Positions 6,905-13,681 are shown, numbered from the stretch's first letter. The stretch: DNA of 14,140 nucleotides from DASZMJ01 sp035551935 (GCA_035551935.1 DASZMJ010000553.1:1-14140); one strand, 5' to 3'. Notes: a model not told the origin generated them from the letters alone. Translations and numbers: made by a program.

Positions 6905-9379
6905 TCAATGGTTGAACAGGAATTCCTTGGAGTTGATCAGGGCCCAGACCAGGTCTTCGAAGCCCTGGGCGGCCTTCTTCTCGGAGCGGCGCCTGGCCAG
7001 GTGGGCCAGGCAGACGGAGAGCTCCTCCGGCGACGGGTCGCGGGAGAAGGCGAGGCGGTACAAGGCGGCGACCTTGTCGTTGTCGGGGGCCTTCTCGTCG
7101 GCCGCCCACTTCGCGGCGCGGCCCGAGCCGGTCGCGAGCTTCTGCTGGATCTCGGGCGAGTTGAGCAGGTGCAACGTCTGCGACAGGTTCGCCTCGGCCG
7201 ACCGCTCGCACTCGCAGACGCTCTCGCGCTTCGGCCGGCCGAAGACGCGGAGGAAGTAGAACGGCCCCTGCTCCTCGCCGCCGAAGAAGCCGTTGCCGCC
7301 GTCGTCCGGCAACTGCACGGCGCGGAAGCCCTTGGGCAGCCCGGGGTAGGTCTCGGTCGAGCCGGTCACGGCGTCGAGCGCGTCGAGCAGGACCTCCGCC
7401 GGCAGCCGCCGCGAGTAGTACCGCGCGAAGTTCTGCCGGTCGCCGGCGTTGTACTCGTTGGGCAGGCTCGACAGGCCGTAGGCCTGGCTCGTGGCGATCG
7501 TGCGGACGAGGTGCTTGAGGTCGTAGCCGCTCTTGATGAAGTCGGCGACGAGCGCGTCGAGCAATTCGGGGTTCGACGGCGGGTTCGAGACCCGCATGTC
7601 GTCCTCGGGGTCGACCAGGCCGCGGCCGAAGAAGTGCTTCCAGTAGCGGTTGACGACGGTGCGCGCCAGGAACGGCGTCTCGGGCCGGCGGAGCCAGGCG
7701 GCCAGCGCGTCGCGCGGGTCGTCGCGCGGGCCGAGGTCGCCGTACTCGGGGCCGTCGAGGGCCTTGGGCTTGTATTCCTTCTTCGTCGTCTCGTTCTTCG
7801 CCAGGCCGCTCGGCAAGGTGTAGACGCGGGCCGAGAACGGGTCGGAGCTGCCGGGCTTGCGGCCGACCCGGGTGAAGAAGGCGGTGTAGCCGTAATAGTC
7901 GTCCTGGCTCCACTTCTCGAACGGGTGGTGGTGGCACTTGGCGCACTGGATCCGGAGGCCGAGGAAGAGCTGCGCGGTGTCCTCGACCATGTTCTCGGTC
8001 GTCCGGTTGAACTCGCGGTACCAGACGACCGCCGGGTGCTGGCCGACGTCGCCGCGGGCCGTGAGGATCTCGGCGGCGAAGCGGTCGTACGGCATGTTCT
8101 CGGCCATCGCCTGGCGGATCCAGGCGTGGAAGGCGAACGTGCCGGCGTCGCCCTGCGGGCCGCCGAACGGGATCTTCTTGTTCCGGAGGATCGACGACCA
8201 CTTCATCGCGAAGAAGTCGGCGTATTCGGGACGGTTGAGCAGCCCGTCGACCCATCGGTCGCGCTTGTCGGGGTCGGCGCTGGCCTCGAAGGCGCGGACC
8301 TCGTCGGGGCTGGGCAGGATGCCGCAGATGTCGAGCGCGGACCGGCGGGCGAACTCGGCGTCGGTGCAGGGGGGGCTCGGCGGCAGGCCGAGCTCGCGGA
8401 GCTTGCCGAAGACGAGCGGGTCGATCCGGTTCGACGACGCGGGCATCTCCCAATTCGGCACATCCTTGCCCAGCGGGATCGTCGCCCGCGCCACCGCGAC
8501 CTGGCCGCCGAAGCGGGCCATGATCGCCGCGACGCCCACGCCGTCGAGCGCCCGGACCCGGCCGCGGTCGTCGACGTCGGCCAGGTCGGCCGCGTTCGAC
8601 TGGTACTGCGCCAGTCGGGTCACGTCGACCACGCGGCCGTCGTCGTACGTCGCCTCGACCCGCAATTGCTGCGCGGCGCGGCGGGGGACGACCCGGCTGG
8701 CGGGGCTGACGGCGATCTTGACGAGCTTCGCCTCGTGGTCCGGGTCGAACGGCGCCCCCTGCGCGATCCAGCGTCGGATCGTGTTGTACTCCGGCGAGCC
8801 CGGCGCGATCTTCCGGCCGCCGGCGTGCGGGACCTTCGCGGTGGACTTCAGCAGGAGGAGGCTCTGCTCCGGCCGCGCCGGGAAGAGGCGGCGGCCGCGG
8901 GCCTCCTTGGCCAATGCCTCGTAGTCGAACCGCGGGTCGAAGCCCAGCAGGCTGAGCTTGAAGCCGTTCTGGCCGCTCGCCTTGCCGTGGCAGCCGCCGT
9001 TGTTGCAGCCCAGCTTCGAGAAGATCGGCACGACGTCGCCGACGAACCGGACCGGCCTCGTGTCGGCCACGTCGTCGACGACCACCGGGACCGTCGTCCG
9101 CCGGCCCCCGGCCGTGACGACGACCTCGGTCCGGCCGTCGCCCCTGGGACGGATCAGCCCGTCCGGGCCGACCTCCGCGACCGTCGCGTCGCGGCACTCA
9201 TAGTTCGCCTCGGCCGTCAGGTCGGCCGGCCGGCCCCCGGCGCCCTCGGCGGTCACGAGCAGTTGCACGAAGCTGTCCGAGCCGACCAGCCGCGCCTCGC
9301 GGGGCTCGACGGCCAGGGCCCCGCCGCCCGGGTCCCCGGCCATTCCCAGCGTCCCGAGCATCAACAAGGTGGGGAGCAA
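6905..9379 (-). CDS. PSCyt2/PSD1 (DUF1549/DUF1553) exported haem-motif protein with Ig-like domains
   Basis: The 824-residue product starts with a hydrophobic segment (LPTLLMLGTLGMAG) ending ALA at 21-23, a likely though weak Sec signal because no Lys or Arg precedes it. A bacterial Ig-like (BIG2) domain follows at about 25-100. The segment FSKLGCNNGGCHGKASGQNG (120-139) holds a cytochrome-like motif with four residues between the cysteines (C125, C130-H131). A second Ig-like domain lies at about 222-300. DUF1549 (PSCyt2) spans about 315-515 and includes a canonical C479-A-K-C482-H483 followed by HHPFEKW. DUF1553 (PSD1) spans about 545-810 and includes TVVNRYWKHFFGRGLV and LAFSRDPSPEE. Two haem sites are likely; the first has unusual spacing. 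The TTG start is chosen because GGAGG (9387-9391) lies 7 bp upstream; an ATG six codons in is the alternative. It is the first gene of the five-gene cluster, preceded by a structured leader. Confidence 0.94.
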   Translation of the reverse strand: MLPTLLMLGTLGMAGDPGGGALAVEPREARLVGSDSFVQLLVTAEGAGGRPADLTAEANYECRDATVAEVGPDGLIRPRGDGRTEVVVTAGGRRTTVPVVVDDVADTRPVRFVGDVVPIFSKLGCNNGGCHGKASGQNGFKLSLLGFDPRFDYEALAKEARGRRLFPARPEQSLLLLKSTAKVPHAGGRKIAPGSPEYNTIRRWIAQGAPFDPDHEAKLVKIAVSPASRVVPRRAAQQLRVEATYDDGRVVDVTRLAQYQSNAADLADVDDRGRVRALDGVGVAAIMARFGGQVAVARATIPLGKDVPNWEMPASSNRIDPLVFGKLRELGLPPSPPCTDAEFARRSALDICGILPSPDEVRAFEASADPDKRDRWVDGLLNRPEYADFFAMKWSSILRNKKIPFGGPQGDAGTFAFHAWIRQAMAENMPYDRFAAEILTARGDVGQHPAVVWYREFNRTTENMVEDTAQLFLGLRIQCAKCHHHPFEKWSQDDYYGYTAFFTRVGRKPGSSDPFSARVYTLPSGLAKNETTKKEYKPKALDGPEYGDLGPRDDPRDALAAWLRRPETPFLARTVVNRYWKHFFGRGLVDPEDDMRVSNPPSNPELLDALVADFIKSGYDLKHLVRTIATSQAYGLSSLPNEYNAGDRQNFARYYSRRLPAEVLLDALDAVTGSTETYPGLPKGFRAVQLPDDGGNGFFGGEEQGPFYFLRVFGRPKRESVCECERSAEANLSQTLHLLNSPEIQQKLATGSGRAAKWAADEKAPDNDKVAALYRLAFSRDPSPEELSVCLAHLARRRSEKKAAQGFEDLVWALINSKEFLFNH

Positions 9380-9386
9380 GGCTGCG

Positions 9387-9391
9387 CCTCC
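9387..9391 (-). promoter_or_regulatory. Shine-Dalgarno deciding a TTG start
   Basis: GGAGG on the minus strand lies 7 bp upstream of the TTG at 9379-9377. The next in-frame ATG (9361-9359) would be 25 bp away, too far for this site. The frame is open up to an in-frame stop at 9442-9440 without an ATG or GTG, so TTG is the best-supported start. Confidence 0.6.
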
Positions 9392-9423
9392 GTCTGCCTT
9401 CGCCCGTGGGCTCGCCCGAGGGA

Positions 9424-9438
9424 ATTCGTCGGACGAAT
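9424..9438. promoter_or_regulatory. Palindromic box A, candidate operator
   Basis: ATTCGTC-G-GACGAAT is a perfect 7+7 bp inverted repeat around one central base, 45 bp upstream of the DUF1549/DUF1553 start. Its right end abuts TTGACA on the minus strand (9443-9438), although no good -10 is found 16-18 bp on (CTCGGG region). A near copy (12 of 15 positions) lies 66 bp away as box B. The symmetry suits a dimeric repressor or activator; the identity of such a factor is unknown. Confidence 0.4.
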
Positions 9439-9481
9439 GTCAACGACCCTCACTCTGCCATCTCTTCGACCCGGCCGCAAG

Positions 9482-9512
9482 CGAAAAAGTTTCGTCGTCC
9501 GAATTTTTTCGG
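9482..9512. promoter_or_regulatory. Palindromic box B and AT-rich inverted repeat
   Basis: TTTCGTCGTCCGAAT (9490-9504) matches box A at 12 of 15 positions. Around it are two competing inverted repeats: CGAAAAA (9482-9488) with TTTTTCG (9505-9511), and CCGAA-TTTT-TTCGG (9499-9512). The A/T runs stand out in a strongly GC-rich window, as expected for a control region. It sits in the leader of the five-gene cluster, about 110 bp upstream of its first codon. Confidence 0.35.
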
Positions 9513-9588
9513 GGACGGACCCGGCCGCCGCCCCTCGATGCGATTCGTCCCCGATCCCCGTTTCTTGCGATCCGGCCCGTCTTCGATG

Positions 9589-9617
9589 ATCTTACGGCGG
9601 CCGTCGTCAGCCGTCAA
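9589..9617 (-). promoter_or_regulatory. Candidate housekeeping-type promoter for the five-gene cluster
   Basis: On the minus strand, TTGACG (9617-9612) and TAAGAT (9594-9589) are separated by exactly 17 bp, matching 5/6 and 4/6 of the sigma-70 consensus. A transcript would begin near 9582 and carry a leader of about 200 nt that includes boxes A and B. The position downstream of the LRR gene and upstream of the DUF1549/DUF1553 gene is right for a cluster promoter. Promoter consensus in planctomycetes is poorly defined, so this rests on the sigma-70 match only. Confidence 0.45.
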
Positions 9618-9626
9618 TGAGTTTCT

Positions 9627-9653
9627 TCGGATTTTCCGATTCCCAGTCGGAAA
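9627..9653 (-). terminator. Hairpin pair after the LRR gene, possible terminator
   Basis: TTTCCGA (9633-9639) and TCGGAAA (9647-9653) form a 7-bp stem with a 7-nt loop, starting 16 bp after the LRR stop codon. An alternative smaller hairpin, TCGGA-TTT-TCCGA (9627-9639), shares one arm, so the two exclude each other. There is no T run on the minus strand after the stem, so an intrinsic terminator is not proven. The position suggests it separates the LRR transcript from the downstream cluster. Confidence 0.35.
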
Positions 9654-9669
9654 CCGGGCGCGGGGGGCG

Positions 9670-10509
9670 TCAGCGGTCGAGCTTGACGCCGGCGGATTTG
9701 AGGGCGGCGAGCTGGTCGCCCTTGGCGGCGTCGCCGAGGGGGTTCTCGGCGAGGTAGAGGCGGAGGAAGGGGGCGAAGCGGCGGGGGCCGTCGGCGTCGG
9801 CGCGGGCGGCCTGGACGAGCGGGGCGAGGTCGGCGACCTTGTTCTTGCGGAGCAGGAGGATGTTCAGGTCGTCGAGCTTGGCCAAGGGGGCGACGTCCTC
9901 GACCGCGTTGTCGTCGAGGTCGAGCGTCGCGAGCCGGGAGAGCTTGGCCAGCGGGGCGATGTCCTTGACCTCGTTGCGGGCGAGGTGGAGCGAGGCGAGG
10001 CCGGCGAGGTCGCCGATCGGGGCGAGGTCGGCGACCGTGTTGCCCGAGAGGTCGAGCGCGAAGAGCTTCGTCAGCTTCGCCAGCGGCTTGAGGTCGGCGA
10101 TCCGATTCTTCGACAGGACGAGGTACTGGAGCTTCGTCAGCGATGCCAGCGGGGCGAGGTCCTCGATGCAGTTGTCGGCCAGGTCGAGCGACTGGAGGTT
10201 CCCGAGGTCCCGGAGCGGCTTGAGGTCGGCGATCTTGTTCCGGGTCAGCTTCAAGCTCGCCAGGTTCGGGCACTTCTCGAGGCCGCCGAGGTCGCGGATC
10301 TCCTGGTCGACGGCCTCGAGCACGAACAGGTCCTTGAGCTTCTCGTCGTTCAGCTCCGCCTTCTCGTCCAGATGCAAGGCGGCCCGCACGGCCGCTTCGA
10401 GATGCTTGTCCGCGATCGGCCCCGCCGCCGCGGCCTTCGACGGCAGCACGAGGGTCGCGGCGACGACGACGACGAGGGCCTGGCTCGGCCCGAATTGGCG
10501 GATGGACAT
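9670..10509 (-). CDS. Exported leucine-rich-repeat protein, internalin-like repeats
   Basis: This 279-residue protein has a signal peptide (about 1-28: SIRQ, hydrophobic ALVVVVAATLVLP, then SKAAAA). A short helical cap follows (HLEAAVRAALHLDEKAELND), and then about seven tandem 22-residue LRRs at residues 76-230 of the form L-x-x-L-x-L-x-x-N-x-I-x-D-L-x-P-L-x-x-L, plus a divergent last repeat (LRLYLAENPLGD). The pattern is that of the internalin-type SDS22-like class, which binds proteins; no catalytic residues are seen. The ATG at 10509 is preferred, with GGGAG upstream and a signal peptide directly after it. The same frame stays open far upstream, but that part overlaps the DinB-like gene and has shadow composition. 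It lies 149 bp after that gene on the same strand. Likely periplasmic or cell-surface; the partner is unknown. Confidence 0.88.
   Translation of the reverse strand: MSIRQFGPSQALVVVVAATLVLPSKAAAAGPIADKHLEAAVRAALHLDEKAELNDEKLKDLFVLEAVDQEIRDLGGLEKCPNLASLKLTRNKIADLKPLRDLGNLQSLDLADNCIEDLAPLASLTKLQYLVLSKNRIADLKPLAKLTKLFALDLSGNTVADLAPIGDLAGLASLHLARNEVKDIAPLAKLSRLATLDLDDNAVEDVAPLAKLDDLNILLLRKNKVADLAPLVQAARADADGPRRFAPFLRLYLAENPLGDAAKGDQLAALKSAGVKLDR
9821..10282 (-). repeat. Seven phased 66-bp coding repeats in the LRR gene
   Basis: The motif GGGGCGA or GGCTTGA recurs at 9821, 9887, 9953, 10019, 10085, 10151 and 10217, exactly 66 bp apart, each followed by similar sequence. Each unit encodes one 22-residue LRR. 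The units alternate between two codings of the D-L-A/K-P segment (ggggcgag and ggcttgag), and no unit has gained or lost bases, which indicates in-frame duplication held under selection. Confidence 0.85.
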
Positions 10510-10549
10510 GGCGTTGATCTCCCGTCGCGATTCTCGATCACATCCCCGA

Positions 10550-10569
10550 TGCCCCTGTATTTCGGGGCA
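10550..10569. other. Intergenic hairpin between the DinB-like and LRR genes
   Basis: TGCCCC-TGTATTTC-GGGGCA is a perfect 6-bp stem with an 8-nt loop in the 149-bp gap 10510-10658. It lacks a T run on the minus strand, so a terminator for the DinB-like gene is uncertain. Nearby, TTGACC (10587-10582, minus strand) resembles a -35 box for the LRR gene, but no good -10 follows at 16-18 bp. Confidence 0.3.
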
Positions 10570-10658
10570 CGGGCCGCGACGGGTCAAGACCCCGGGGCGC
10601 CCGACGGGACTCGTCGAGACGCGGTTGGCCGCGAATCCATCCCCCGACACGCTCCCCC

Positions 10659-11141
10659 TCAGAAGTCCGCCGGCAGCCCCAGCGCCCGGCGCTTCTCGGC
10701 GATGGTGCCGACGTGGTGGGCGACGTGGTCGGCCTCGATCCGGACCATCTCGGCCAATGTCACGAGCCCGCGCTCGTTGTGGATGCCCGCGCGCGACCAG
10801 GCGGCCTCGGGCAAGGCCCGCAGCGTGCGGCCGAGCTGCGCGCGCATCGAGGCGATCGCCGCGAGCTCTTCCTCGAGGTCGCGGTCGTGGTAGCCGAGCG
10901 TGGCGGTGAAGCGGGTCTCGTCGTAGCCGATGAGCAGCGGGCGGTCCTCGGCGATGGTGCGCTTGATCCGGTGGCACCAGGCCTGGTCGCTGTCGGCCAG
11001 GTGGCAGACGACCTCCAACGTGCTCCACTTGCCGGCGACGGGCCGGGCCTCGAGCTGCTCGGGGGTCATGCCGGCGACGGCCTTGCGCAGCAGGGCCGGG
11101 GCGGCGAGGAAGTCGTCGAGGGCGCGGGAGTTGTCGGACAT
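10659..11141 (-). CDS. DinB-like four-helix metalloenzyme
   Basis: The 160-residue product has the length and layout of DinB/YfiT-like proteins: a first helix with LLRKAVAGMTPEQLEARP, then KWSTLEVVCHLADSD with a putative metal ligand H47, and near the C-terminus RIEADHVAHHVGTI with H139 and H143 four residues apart. This His triad fits the DinB superfamily, in which members bind a divalent metal and some act as thiol-dependent transferases. The substrate cannot be told from sequence. No signal peptide is present, so it is cytosolic. The ATG at 11141 has GAGGA about 8 bp upstream. It faces a second DinB-like gene across a 124-bp divergent region and precedes the LRR gene on the same strand. 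Confidence 0.87.
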   Translation of the reverse strand: MSDNSRALDDFLAAPALLRKAVAGMTPEQLEARPVAGKWSTLEVVCHLADSDQAWCHRIKRTIAEDRPLLIGYDETRFTATLGYHDRDLEEELAAIASMRAQLGRTLRALPEAAWSRAGIHNERGLVTLAEMVRIEADHVAHHVGTIAEKRRALGLPADF

Positions 11142-11203
11142 GGCGGGGGTCCTCGGTCGTGGCTTGGGATCGAGACGCGTCGGCGACGACGGACACGGCC
11201 GGG

Positions 11204-11213
11204 CCCTCGAGGG
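11204..11213. promoter_or_regulatory. Palindrome in the divergent promoter region
   Basis: CCCTCGAGGG is a perfect 10-bp palindrome near the middle of the 124-bp region 11142-11265 that separates two divergent DinB-like genes. To its right, TTCGCG (11214-11219), a 17-bp spacer and TACGAT (11237-11242) form a weak sigma-70-like promoter for the plus-strand gene. A 10-bp palindrome in GC-rich DNA is not rare, so a regulator site is only a suggestion. Confidence 0.25.
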
Positions 11214-11265
11214 TTCGCGCCCGGGGCCGCCCTGCCTACGATGATAACCGAAACGGAGGTGCCCG

Positions 11266-11751
11266 ATGGCCGAGGCCGCCGAGGTCGCGCTCTTGCTCGC
11301 GTTGCTCGACAGCGCCTACGACAAGAAAGCCTGGCACGGGCCGAACCTCAAGGGGTCGGTCCGGGGCCTGAGCCCGTCGCAGGCGAGCTGGCGGCCGGCG
11401 TCGGGGCGGAAGTGCATCGCGGAGATCGTCGCGCACGCGGCGTACTGGAAGTACGCGGTCCGTCGCCGGCTCACCGGCGCGAAGCGGGGTTCGTTCGCGA
11501 TCCAGGGGAGCAACTGGTTCCCCCTGCCGGCGCCCTGGGACCGGGCCGCGTGGGTCGGCTACGTCAAGCTCCTCGACGCCGAGCACCGCGCCCTGCGCGG
11601 GGTGGTGGCGGGCCTCGCGCCGGGCGACCTGGGCCGGCGGTCGCCGGGGAGCAAGTATGTCGCCTCGACGATGATCCAGGGGATCGCCGCGCACGACCTG
11701 TACCACGCGGGGCAGATCCAGCTCCTGAAACGACTCATGCCGAAGACCTGA
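11266..11751 (+). CDS. DinB family protein
   Basis: This 161-residue protein ends with the DinB-type signature HDLYHAGQIQLLKR (143-156); H143 and H147, four residues apart, together with H57 in IAEIVAHAAYWK make the expected metal-binding His triad. The middle holds variable loops (KRGSFAIQGSNWFPLPAPWD). No signal peptide is present, so it is cytosolic. The start is firm: GGAGGT (11255-11260) lies 5 bp before the ATG. The reaction is unknown; DinB relatives include thiol transferases and proteins of unknown function. It shares fold and His pattern with the divergent gene at 10659-11141, but the sequences are quite different, so they are not a recent duplication. The amylase gene starts 13 bp after its stop, so the two are probably co-transcribed. 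Confidence 0.9.
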   Translation: MAEAAEVALLLALLDSAYDKKAWHGPNLKGSVRGLSPSQASWRPASGRKCIAEIVAHAAYWKYAVRRRLTGAKRGSFAIQGSNWFPLPAPWDRAAWVGYVKLLDAEHRALRGVVAGLAPGDLGRRSPGSKYVASTMIQGIAAHDLYHAGQIQLLKRLMPKT

Positions 11752-11764
11752 CGGGAGGGACGTC

Positions 11765-13678
11765 GTGGCCGCGAGATGGGGGCGTTGCCGGCGTCGTCGC
11801 GGGGCGGTCGCCGTCGTCGCGATGGTGTGTGGGATCGGCCTCGCGGCCGGACCGGCCGCGGTCCGCGAGCCGCCGACGGTCGCGCGGGTCGACCCGCCGT
11901 CCTGGTGGGCGGGGCACACGATCAACCCGGTGCGCCTGCTCGTGCGCGGGACGAACCTCAAGGATGCGTTCGTGCGCGCGGAGAGACCGGGGGTCGAGCC
12001 CGGCGACGTGACGGCCAGTGAGCGGGGCACGGCCCTGTTCGTCACGCTGAAGATCGATCCGAAGGCGGCGCCGGGCTCGTATCCCTTGAGGATCGAGAAT
12101 GCCGGCGGGACGGCCACGATCGCGTTCGAGATCGCGGCCCCGCTCGGCCCCGGGGCGGGCTTCCGGGGGATCGACGAGGACGACATCCTCTATCTCATCA
12201 TGCCCGACCGCTTCCGCGACGGCGACCCGGCCAACGACGCCCCCGCCGACGCCCCGCCCGAGGCCAACGACCGCCGGCAAGGCCGCGCCTGGCATGGCGG
12301 CGACTTCCGAGGGATCATCGACCGGCTGCCGTACCTCAAGGACCTCGGCGTCACCGCGATCTGGCTGACCCCGTGGTACGACAACGCGAACGGCCTGACC
12401 CTCTGCGACAAGCCGTGGTGCCCCTATACCGGCTATCACGGCTATTACCCGGTCGACCACTACGCCGTCGAGGACCGCTTCGGCGACCTGAAGACCCTCC
12501 GGGAGCTGGTCGCGCAGGCCCATGCGAGCGGCATCAAGGTCGTGCAGGACCAGATCGCCAACCACGTCGGCCCCCGCCACCCCTGGCTGATCGACCCGCC
12601 GTCGCCGACGTGGCTGCACGGCACGACGGCGAAGCACAGGGACAACGCCTTCCGCGTCGACCTGCTCGTCTCGCCGCACGCCAGCCCGGCCGACCGGGCG
12701 CCGACGCTCGACGGCTGGTTCGCCGGCGAATTGCCCGACCTCAACCAGGACGACCCCGAGGCGGCCCGCTATTTGATCCAGAATGCCGTCTGGTGGGCCG
12801 GCGCGACGGGGATCGACGGCGTCCGGCTCGACACGACGCCCTACGTCCCCCGGCCGTTCCTCCGCGACCTGACCTCGGCCTTGCACCGGCAGCATCCGAG
12901 GCTGACGATCGTCGGCGAGGTGCTCGAGCTCGACCCGGCCCACACCTCGTTCTACCTCGGCGGCCGGGCCGGCTGGGACGGGGTCGACACCGGGCTCGAC
13001 TCCGTCTTCGACTTCCCGACCTGGGCCGCGTCGGTCAACGGCTTCGCCGGCAAGCAGCCGTTGAAGGCGCTCCGGGCCGTCCTCAAGGCCGATGCGCTCT
13101 ATGCCGACGCCCGCCGCCTGACCGTCCCGACCGGCAATCACGACCTCCCCCGCGCCCCGAGCTTTCCCGGCATGACCCCCGAGGGGGCGCGGTTGCACCT
13201 GGCCTTCGTCCTCTCGACCCGCGGCACGCCCCAGCTCTATGCCGGCGACGAGATCGGCATGCCCGGCGGCGACGACCCCGACAACCGTCGCGACTTCCCG
13301 GGCGGCTTCCCCGGCGACCCGCGCTCCGCCTTCGACCCCGACGGCCGGACCCCCGCCGAACGCGTCGCCTTCGACTGGGCCCGCGCCTGGATCTCGCTCC
13401 GCCGCACGCACTCCGCCCTCCGCCGCGGCGCCCTGATCGACCTCGCCGCGGACGACGACACTTACGCCTTCGCCCGTCGCGACGCCCGCGAGACGATCCT
13501 CGTCGCCTTCAACCGCGCATCCGTCCCCCGCACGATCACCTTCCCCCGCGCCTCCCTCGGCGCCGGCGCCCGGCTCGTCCCCCGGATCGGCCCCGGCCCG
13601 GCCCTCCCGATCGGCGGCGAGTCCATCTCCCTCACGCTCCCGCCCCGGTCGGCGTCGGCGTTCGCCGTCGAGCCGTGA
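11765..13678 (+). CDS. Exported GH13 alpha-amylase/cyclomaltodextrinase-like enzyme
   Basis: The 637-residue product starts with a basic, hydrophobic signal (RCRRRRGAVAVVAMVCGIGLAAG). A beta-sandwich N-domain follows at about 36-125 (RVDPPSWWAG, VRLLVRGTNLKDA), as in cyclomaltodextrinase/neopullulanase-like enzymes. The GH13 barrel spans about 135-550 with LIMPDRF (144-150), region I D262-QIAN-H267, region II GVRLDTTPY with nucleophile D356, region III acid/base E385 in VGEVLE, and region IV N458-H459-D460. The full catalytic triad is present, so it is probably active on alpha-1,4-glucans or cyclodextrins. A C-terminal beta domain ends at SAFAVEP. The GTG start has GGGAGGG (11753-11759) 5 bp upstream; an ATG at codon 20 would break the signal peptide. 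The signal implies periplasmic action, unlike the mostly cytosolic cyclomaltodextrinases. It follows the DinB gene by 13 bp. Confidence 0.93.
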   Translation: MAARWGRCRRRRGAVAVVAMVCGIGLAAGPAAVREPPTVARVDPPSWWAGHTINPVRLLVRGTNLKDAFVRAERPGVEPGDVTASERGTALFVTLKIDPKAAPGSYPLRIENAGGTATIAFEIAAPLGPGAGFRGIDEDDILYLIMPDRFRDGDPANDAPADAPPEANDRRQGRAWHGGDFRGIIDRLPYLKDLGVTAIWLTPWYDNANGLTLCDKPWCPYTGYHGYYPVDHYAVEDRFGDLKTLRELVAQAHASGIKVVQDQIANHVGPRHPWLIDPPSPTWLHGTTAKHRDNAFRVDLLVSPHASPADRAPTLDGWFAGELPDLNQDDPEAARYLIQNAVWWAGATGIDGVRLDTTPYVPRPFLRDLTSALHRQHPRLTIVGEVLELDPAHTSFYLGGRAGWDGVDTGLDSVFDFPTWAASVNGFAGKQPLKALRAVLKADALYADARRLTVPTGNHDLPRAPSFPGMTPEGARLHLAFVLSTRGTPQLYAGDEIGMPGGDDPDNRRDFPGGFPGDPRSAFDPDGRTPAERVAFDWARAWISLRRTHSALRRGALIDLAADDDTYAFARRDARETILVAFNRASVPRTITFPRASLGAGARLVPRIGPGPALPIGGESISLTLPPRSASAFAVEP

Positions 13679-13681
13679 ACG

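Noticed and set aside
9438..9443. TTGACA on the minus strand as a second promoter next to box A
   Set aside because: The -35 is a perfect match, but the sequence 16-18 bp downstream (around CTCGGG) does not resemble a -10 box; kept only as a note on box A.
5615..9589. A 1324-codon open frame on the plus strand opposite the DUF1501 and DUF1549/DUF1553 genes
   Set aside because: It spans two well-supported genes and their gap, has no domain, and shows Val/Ala/Arg/Glu/Gly-rich composition typical of antisense frames in GC-rich DNA.
10510..11196. An upstream extension of the LRR reading frame giving a 508-residue protein
   Set aside because: The extension overlaps the DinB-like gene in another frame and is Arg/Pro-rich shadow sequence; the signal peptide begins at the ATG at 10509.
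11735..13411. A 558-codon minus-strand frame opposite the amylase
   Set aside because: The plus strand encodes a complete GH13 enzyme with all catalytic motifs; the antisense product has none.
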